Part shown: positions 58,173-64,000 of the stretch, piece after piece | How positions within the stretch are numbered: the first letter of the stretch is position 1 | Layout of the letters: every line of letters starts with the position of its first letter | Assembly: GCA_948567375.1 (NCBI GenBank) | Contig: OX419755.1 | Coordinates: 2,981,001 to 3,045,000, forward strand | DNA length: 64,000 bases | Source: Lunularia cruciata | Taxonomy: Eukaryota > Streptophyta > Marchantiopsida > Lunulariales > Lunulariaceae | Reading direction: 5' to 3' | Notes under the pieces: generated by a model | What the model was told of the DNA's origin: nothing | The model's input: the letters and a program-made list of their open reading frames with translations, nothing else | Database searches by the model: none | Made by a program: the position numbers and the translations under genes

Positions 58173-59484
58173 TCATGTACATCTAGGATATAACTACTGT
58201 CCTTGAGGAACCATCGTGAGGCAAGGAGTCATACATACCATATGCCATCCTCTTGAACAACTATCACACACTAACATAGTAGCAGCTCCACCAGAAGAGC
58301 CACATAACATACACCTCAAGCCTACACGTACAAGTGCCAAGCTTGGGTCCATAGTACCATCAATGTTTGGAAGGTGGCATGGCGCACAATTGCGCACATG
58401 ATCCTTCTAAACAACACCATCATGTCCTTCTAACACAAGGACTCCAGATGGCAAAACCTCGCACACTCTTAAGATAGTGCGGCCTATAGAAACATCAAGT
58501 GTTGTCGGTGTTGTCTGTTGTAGATATACATAGTCGCTTGGATCAATTGACGGATCAAGGGTCTATAACCTCCTCCTCAAATGGTAGCATAGCATAAAGT
58601 ATCTCTATGTTGAGCAATCGCCAAGTTCTCAAAGGCCATCGGCATCACCCTCCGAAAGATCTCTGCCCACTGAGAACATGCGCTCATCCATACATCGAGG
58701 TCATTCAAGTCCAAAACTACAGTAGCATATCGACGAATGGCTGCAAGTAAATCTGGATCTTGTCCATAGAGTAGAAAGTATGGAAAGAAGGATGCTAAGG
58801 AGGCTTGCCGGCTGAACCGATAGCCCATGGCCAACCAAGGTAATTGAGATCCCAATCTCCCAAGTGGCCTCTCTACAAACCATACTTTTGCAATCCTCTC
58901 TTCACTGTCTGAACCACTCTCTCTGCTAAGCCATCTGCCTCAGGGTGATCTCGGGATGTAGTACAATGATCAATCAAAGCCTTGTCACACAAGACTTAGA
59001 ACTCCCCCAAGAACTCTGTACCCTGATCAGTCAAAACCTCAATTGGTGCACCAAAATGACTAAGAACTTGATCTAGGAACGAGTAAGCTATCCCTTCACT
59101 AGACTTGTCAAGAAGTGCCACCAACTCAATCCACTTGGAGAAGTGCTCCACCATCACCAAAACATACCGATGATGTCTCATAGTCAGTGGTAAAGGTCCA
59201 ACAAAGTCAAAACTCTAATGGTAACCCAATCCCATGATAGGTAGTGGGTGTAACTATGGCGTAGGAGCATTGAATGATGCTCTAACTTGGTCACAAACCA
59301 CACATCTGGCAACAAACTGTTGTACCTCGGTCTGCATATCGTGCCACCAATAATGACTCTGGAGTAAGCTATATGTATGTTTTACTCCAAAATGTCCTAG
59401 CTCCTCATGAGCATGACGGACCAATTGTGGTCTCTGTGATGGAAGTGGTACTACTCGCACTCTACCATCCTCCCATACATGCAA
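58173..59484 (-). pseudogene. Element E integrase (zinc region, DDE core, C-terminal extension)
   Basis: Zinc region 59,484-59,254: VRHAHEELGHFG ... HYWWHDM ... CVVCDQV, all HHCC ligands present. Core: SFDFVGPLPLT (first Asp, about 59,210), VLTDQGTEFLGEF (second Asp, about 59,035), HPEADGLAERVVQT (Glu, about 58,935), a complete D,D-35-E set. C-terminal part 58,855-58,577 (FPYFLLYGQDP, LDVWMSACSQWAEIF), then PGDYVYLQ and an SH3-like stretch ending in a PHD finger at 58,313-58,179; stop at 58,173-58,175. Frame breaks and some stops, but clearly the youngest integrase in the window. No chromodomain. Confidence 0.88.
58179..58313 (-). other. PHD finger at the C-terminus of the element E integrase
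   Basis: CMLCGSSGGAATMLVCDSCS then RGWHMVCMTPCL gives C-x2-C-x11-C-x2-C-x4-H-x2-C, the first six ligands of a Cys4-His-Cys3 PHD finger, with the diagnostic Trp before His. The last ligand pair survives as YPRC: the seventh ligand is Tyr instead of Cys, and a TAG stop replaces the usual Trp two positions earlier. PHD fingers typically read the histone H3 tail (methylated or unmodified Lys4). It sits where chromoviruses carry a chromodomain. Confidence 0.8.
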
Positions 59485-59613
59485 AAGGTGTCAACCTTCC
59501 AATCTGAACCATCTGGCTTGCTGAAGAACACGGTCTCTCTCCTTGGTCCCAACTGTGCCACCCACAACACCAGTGCAAAGATAGTCCATCACTAAGACAT
59601 CATCATGAATGTT

Positions 59614-61353
59614 TCACTGAACTGTACCAATATCTTCACTCTCTGGATCTGTGACCTCAATAACTCCTCTTGTATGCGCTGAGAGAGATACCACCAAAGC
59701 CTCTACAAATATACATAGAAAGGCCGATGCATGCCAACCTGGCACCATCTCCTCATCTGTCTTACCATGCCAACGTGCTCCGGTCTGATCCTGCTGGCTG
59801 GGACATGGGTTTCTACTCAACCCATCTGCATCACGGTTCACCACTCTAGGTCTATGAACAACCGTGAAATCATACTCTTGTAAAATTAGAGCCCATCGTG
59901 CAAGCTTCCTTGAAAGCTTGTCGGACTCCATCAACCACTTTAGCGGCTGATGATCAGTGATGAGAGTGAAGGGGTTACCAAATAGGTAACATCGGAAATG
60001 TGCTACTGCCCAAACTACTGCCAAGCACTCTCCCTCATATGAACTATACTTTGCCTCCGCTGAATTGTTGGAGCAACTAGCATAGGCCACCACAAACTCC
60101 TTCTCCTCATCATCATGTTGGGTGAGCACTGCTCCAAGCCCCAACATACTCCAATCAGTGTGAACCTGAAATGGTACTCCCCTGATCGGTCTCCTCAAAA
60201 TAGGAGCAGATGTCAACCTCTCCTTGAGCTCTACAAAAGCTCTCTCCTGCTCATCTCCCCAACACCACTCCTGTGTAAGCTTGGTCAGCTTCGTCAAGGC
60301 CTTGGCAATGGCACTAAATCCTCTAACATAGCGGCAATAGAAGTTTGCCAACCCAAGGAATGCTCGCACTCTGCTCACATCCGTAGGCCGAGGAATACGT
60401 GCAATAGCTTCCACCTTGGTTTGCTGAACACCAAGTCCTCCAGGGTAGATAGTGTGACCCAAATGCTCAACCTGCTTGTGGAAGAACCTACACTTCCCAG
60501 GATGTAATTTGAGTCCATGAGATCCCAACCTCTCAAACACCTCCAACAACTGTCTCTCATGCTCCTCCATAGTAGTGCTATAAACCAAAATGTCATCAAT
60601 ATAGCACCGAGCAAAATCCAATCCAGCTAGGATCCTATCCATGACCCTCTAGAACTCAGCAGGAGCGTTCTTTAACCCAAATGATAAGAACCTCCACTTA
60701 TATAACACATCCTTGCCGTGAGGATCAATAGCCCAAAATGTTGTCTTGGACTTATCCTCCTCCCTGATCGGCAACTGATGATATCCCGCTCGAAGATCCC
60801 AAGTACTGAAGACCTTTGCATGCCCAATCGCATACCGACCAGCCCTGGTCTGTCGGTTGATAGAATGGTAATCTCCACACATCCGCCTATTTGTATAGTT
60901 GCCATGCATATCCTTCTTGGCTGGCATCATTGTCGCTGATGCATACTCTCCATGTGAAATCTCCACCAAACCAGCCTCAAAAAGGTCACTACTCCGGCTC
61001 TGAATTAATGTCCTCTCCATATCACTATATCGATAAGGACGTCGGAAAACTGGTGTGTCGCTAGTCAGCTCAATCCGTATACTAGGTCCCTTCATAGCAC
61101 CCAAATCCTTCATATTGAAGGCAAAACAACTCGTGTGACTCCTCAAGAACCTCCAAACCCTCCATCTTTCCTCTCTTGTAAGCTTGGGTCCAAGATCTGG
61201 CTCCCAAGTATCCTTTGTAACTGTAGTAGGAGTGGAAGACGTACTGACTGACTGTTGCACTAGGCCCTTGGGAGCAATAGTGTCATGCTCCCGACCACTA
61301 GAGGTCCCAACCTCTGTGTGAAAAACTCCCTCCACTCTGGCTGCAAGCTCCAC
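59614..61353 (-). pseudogene. Element E reverse transcriptase and RNase H
   Basis: One frame from 61,353 to 59,614, broken only by a TAG at 60,649-60,651. RT: MMPAKKD, RRMCGDYHSINRQT, FSTWDLRAGYHQLPI, FLSFGLKNAPAEF, CYIDDILVYS (catalytic box near 60,600), GLKLHPGKCRFF, LGHTI, FLGLANFYCRYV. RNase H: HTDWSMLGLGAVL, EGECLAVVWAVAHFRCYL, ITDHQPLKWL, DADGLSRNP. All catalytic acidic residues are present. In the same frame upstream, separated by a TAG at 61,507-61,509, lies the end of the methyltransferase, so the ancestral Pol was a single polyprotein. Nearly intact but not open. Confidence 0.92.
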
Positions 61354-61506
61354 ACGTCCTCTAGCTACATCCCATGTGGACCAAGGGTGTAATCCAAGTA
61401 GCCCACGCTCACCTGGATGGACTCCAAGTAGACCACTCTCCCTAGTAGCTACTGGATGTGTCCCAAGAATAACATGTCCACTCGGTCCATCGCCCCCAAC
61501 ATGTGC

Positions 61507-62690
61507 CTAAATCGTCTCAATAGGCAGAGGGCTCACAAGTGTCCGAGTGGTGATGCCTATCAAGCACATCCTACGCTGCTTTGCCAAGCCAAGGCTCACA
61601 ATCCAGGTCAAACAGTTCAGGTCCATAGCTTGACCTAACACCTGATGCCTGGATGCCTCTGACATTGCTGGAACAGCAATAATACCGGTGGAAAAACCCA
61701 TCGCCCGCTCTCTCTCATCAGCGTTGGGCTCCACCAACTACTGTAACTGTGAGTCCCAAACTAGTCCAGGTCCTCCCTCTCAAAAAGCATGAGAGCTTGT
61801 GAAACTTATGAGTGTGGGAAGTGCGACTCTAGGCTGTCCAACTAGGTTCACCACTGCCATAGGTGACCTATCAGCCACTAGCACTATTTGAGACTACCAC
61901 CCAACATTCAAGTATCATCAACAAGAATGTGGTCTAGCCGCTGAATCCCATCATAAGCACGCTGTAGAACCTCTCTAGGTAAGAGGTTCATCCACCAAAG
62001 ACAAAGAGAATGAGCCCGTGATCCCACTCTAGCTGCATCTAATAATACAGCAGGTCCCATCCAAGAATGGACCTGATGTGTACTCACCACCACTCTAGTG
62101 CAGAATCACCCATCAAAAGAACATTCTCCAAAAGGTAAGCTAGAGAAACAAACTGATGATCATGCAAATGTCGTAGTATTTGTAACATCTCCCAAAACAC
62201 ACCAGAATGAGGATCCTGAAGACCCAATCCTCTACCAGCACGTGTATGTCCCTGACATGGCCATCCAAAAATCACCAAGTGAATAGGCCCATGTCTCTCT
62301 AGGTCATGCATCCCTAGTAAGGAAATGTCTCCTGGTAGGGCCTTTTGGTAACCTCTGACTGCTGACATCAGTAATAAACCCTGATACCAATAGGCCAAGT
62401 GTGCCACATGATATAGAGAGACTTGCCTAATAGTCTCATCTCTCTCTACATACAAGTACCTCTGTACTTGTATACCTGCCTGTAACACCGCAGCTAGTCC
62501 GGTGCTGATCCTACCAAACAGCTCCAATAGACATATCCCCTCTACTGGATACTGCCAAGCAATGAGTGTGGTATCCAGAGGTGTCAAAGCAATCCCCTCT
62601 GGAGGCTCATCCTCACACTCATCTCCTAATGGTACAAAGGCTCCACTCCAAGCCTGCTGCACCAACTGATTTGCATGCTGCTGCAATGCC
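61507..62690 (-). pseudogene. C5 cytosine DNA methyltransferase encoded within element E
   Basis: Frame 62,686-62,084 (200 codons): motif I LELFGRISTG (residues 54-63, S-adenosylmethionine binding), then D/E near residue 81, IFGWPCQGHTRAG with the catalytic Cys at residue 144 (motif IV, codon 62,255-62,257), and YLLENV (motif VI, 184-189). A frame change leads to 62,093-61,908 with LLDAARVGSRAH ... WWMNLLP (motif VIII/IX-like). A second change leads to 61,890-61,507: AVVNLVGQPRVALPTLISFT, ERERAMGFSTG and LGQAMDLNCL (motif X). Motif order I-IV-VI-X is standard, not permuted as in plant DRM enzymes. The length (about 390 codons) is that of a catalytic domain only. Activity now lost to two frameshifts and stops. 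Confidence 0.88.
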
Positions 62691-62699
62691 TCCTCTTAA

Positions 62700-63540
62700 C
62701 TCCACAATGGAACATCCAAGGTGGATGGAACAATCCCACTTGTACTCCAAAGCCGAGTGATCTCCGTTGGTACTGGAGTATCCTCTGCATGGGCGTTCCC
62801 CTCCACAAGTTTAGGGTCAAGTCACCAAGCCAAGTAACTGCACCACTGAAAGCTAAAAGTGATGTTGCCATGGTCCCGGACTGTAGTGAGCCAAGACTGC
62901 CACTACTGAAGCGTACTGGTAGGCAACATACCCATCCCTCACCAGACTGCCAACCAGGTCTATAAGAGGCTATCTCCTCCTAATAGTCAATGCTGAAACC
63001 CATGGGATATAACACTGCTCCCCCAACTAGCACATCATATGACTCAACTATCATCGCTATAGCCTGAGCTCTCACCACCAAGCTATCATTCAGATGACCA
63101 GGCTGAACCTAGACAACAAGCTCTCCACGTGTGATGTACTGTATCGAACAACCACCTAGAGATGTCTGGATCTGAAATGGACACCTCTCCACATCGGTCT
63201 TCCGTAACTCCAAGCCGACCACTGCCGCCTTCTCCAACATAAGGGGCTGCGCACCAGAGTCTAACAAGACTCTTTGTGGTGTATAGACCTTCCTTGAAGG
63301 TCCCACCAAACGGAAAATCCCCCTCTGGTTATCCAATGGGACAATACCAGGTGTGAACCGTGCTCTTTCAAAGGCCGGTCTAGTTGGCAACTCCTCCAGT
63401 CGAGCCACTGCTGCTTGCCATAAACCACTGGTTGTTGAACGGATCCCATGCTCCTCAACCAAGTCAGCTCCACTACCAACCACCTCTGCTCTAGTAGTAG
63501 GAATTGCACCATCCCTACTCTCACACAACGTGGCAGCCAA
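62700..63540 (-). pseudogene. Element E aspartic protease
   Basis: Frame 63,540-63,109 carries RVLLDSGAQPLMLEKAAV with the retropepsin D-S-G-A site (Asp codon 63,259-63,261) and GCSIQYITRGELVV. After a TAG it continues in frame with IAMIVESYDVLVGGAVLYPM (about 63,055-62,995) and, after another TAG, EIASYRPGWQSGEGW. This second half, with YDVLVG..LYP and YRPGWQ, completes a single-domain protease of the DSG type. The stretch 62,900-62,700 in the same frame is a linker before the methyltransferase. Homodimeric aspartyl cleavage of Gag-Pol is the family role. Confidence 0.85.
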
Positions 63541-63990
63541 CTAGAATACTGGGGTTGGGTCAACTCCCAATGTAAACATATCACTGGCCAAAAACAAAGG
63601 ACGCCGCATAATCAGGTGAGCCGCCTCCAACATCATGCTAGACTCAGTCTGTGTAGTAGCAAGGGGCTGACTAGCAGGTAGTCCATCATGAACTCCATTA
63701 CCACCTACCACACTTGCACTGGGACGTCTAGGAACCATGGATGTTGTTTGCAATGCCTCAGATAGCATGAAAGACTGCGGAAGTCTAACTTGTCTCCCAA
63801 CCTCTCCTCTTTGTGGGTCCAACTCCACTGATGCTCCTCTAGGCTCTAGAGCACGTACTGCACTCCTAGTCATTGCTGCAGATGCATCCACCTGTGCTAC
63901 TCCGCACATGAAGTCCAAAGCATCTCTATCACAAGCATATGAGGTGGAAGCCTCAGCACCCGAATCTGATCTCCTCTAAGCAATAGCCAT
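63541..63990 (-). pseudogene. Element E Gag C-terminal or linker region
   Basis: In the same frame as the protease, separated by one TAG at 63,541-63,543. Ser/Ala/Arg-rich, low complexity (MTRSAVRALEPRGASVELD, QPLATTQTESSMM), no zinc knuckle seen. It contains an earlier TAG near 63,977. Most likely the Gag tail or a Gag-PR linker; the rest of gag is outside the window. Confidence 0.55.
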
Positions 63991-64000
63991 ACTAGCCAAT

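Noticed and set aside
58179-58313. Possibility that the Cys/His cluster is a gag-type zinc knuckle or RING finger
   Set aside because: Spacing C-x2-C-x11-C-x2-C-x4-H-x2-C with Trp before His fits PHD, not CCHC; RING has Cys-x-His in the middle.
61507-62690. Possibility that the methyltransferase is a host gene flanked by element pieces
   Set aside because: It has no introns, its C-terminal part shares the RT frame, and PR and RT follow on either side in the same direction; element origin is far more likely.

Overview
The window looks like a nuclear segment of a land-plant genome, probably from a seedless lineage such as a moss (inference). The only clearly functional host gene is a seven-exon ABCG half-transporter with short introns (39,224-42,203). 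Almost everything else is old, nested LTR-retrotransposon sequence carrying stops and frameshifts. I saw no bacterial, organellar or rRNA/tRNA genes.

Layout. 1-2,905: 3' part of a Ty3/gypsy chromovirus (family A, + strand) with RT, RNase H, integrase, chromodomain and 3' LTR. It sits inside a minus-strand gypsy element (family B, 2,906-8,719) that keeps gag, protease, RT, part of RNase H, a decayed primer-binding site and its 5' LTR. B in turn abuts a second chromovirus (F, + strand, 8,720-about 14,510), whose integrase is split by a 2.1-kb LTR-like insertion (10,682-12,824). 15,603-24,670: a minus-strand gypsy family (C) with 750-800-bp LTRs, gag, protease, truncated RT and an extra acidic/coiled-coil ORF between pol and the 3' LTR. 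Two elements share a middle LTR, and the left LTR carries a solo family-A LTR whose empty site survives in the other copy. 24,671-33,345: + strand relatives of the extra ORF, an LTR, a second family-B LTR and a long unidentified decayed ORF. 33,345-46,000: low-repeat island with the ABCG gene, a microRNA-like hairpin, a TIR element and small palindromes. 46,060-57,347: more of the extra ORF, then a second family-A chromovirus (A2, minus) interrupted by a 6.4-kb giant inverted repeat with Mutator-like ends (49,281-55,678). 57,349-64,000: a minus-strand Ty3/gypsy element (E), the best preserved in the window, inserted into the RT of A2.

Most notable. (1) Element E encodes a C5 cytosine DNA methyltransferase between protease and RT, with motifs I, IV (PCQG), VI (ENV) and X visible; its C-terminal part is in the same reading frame as RT. 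It also ends its integrase with a PHD finger. An element carrying both a DNA-methylation writer and a probable chromatin reader is the strongest candidate for an unusual system here. (2) The family-A LTRs carry dense GAAnnTTC heat-shock-element arrays directly upstream of a TATA box, in three copies, which suggests heat-inducible transcription. (3) The 6.4-kb foldback has purine-rich and pyrimidine-rich arms, each with its own tandem array, and could give long hairpin RNA. Coordinates of decayed domains are approximate, and all functional calls rest on motif reading without database searches.
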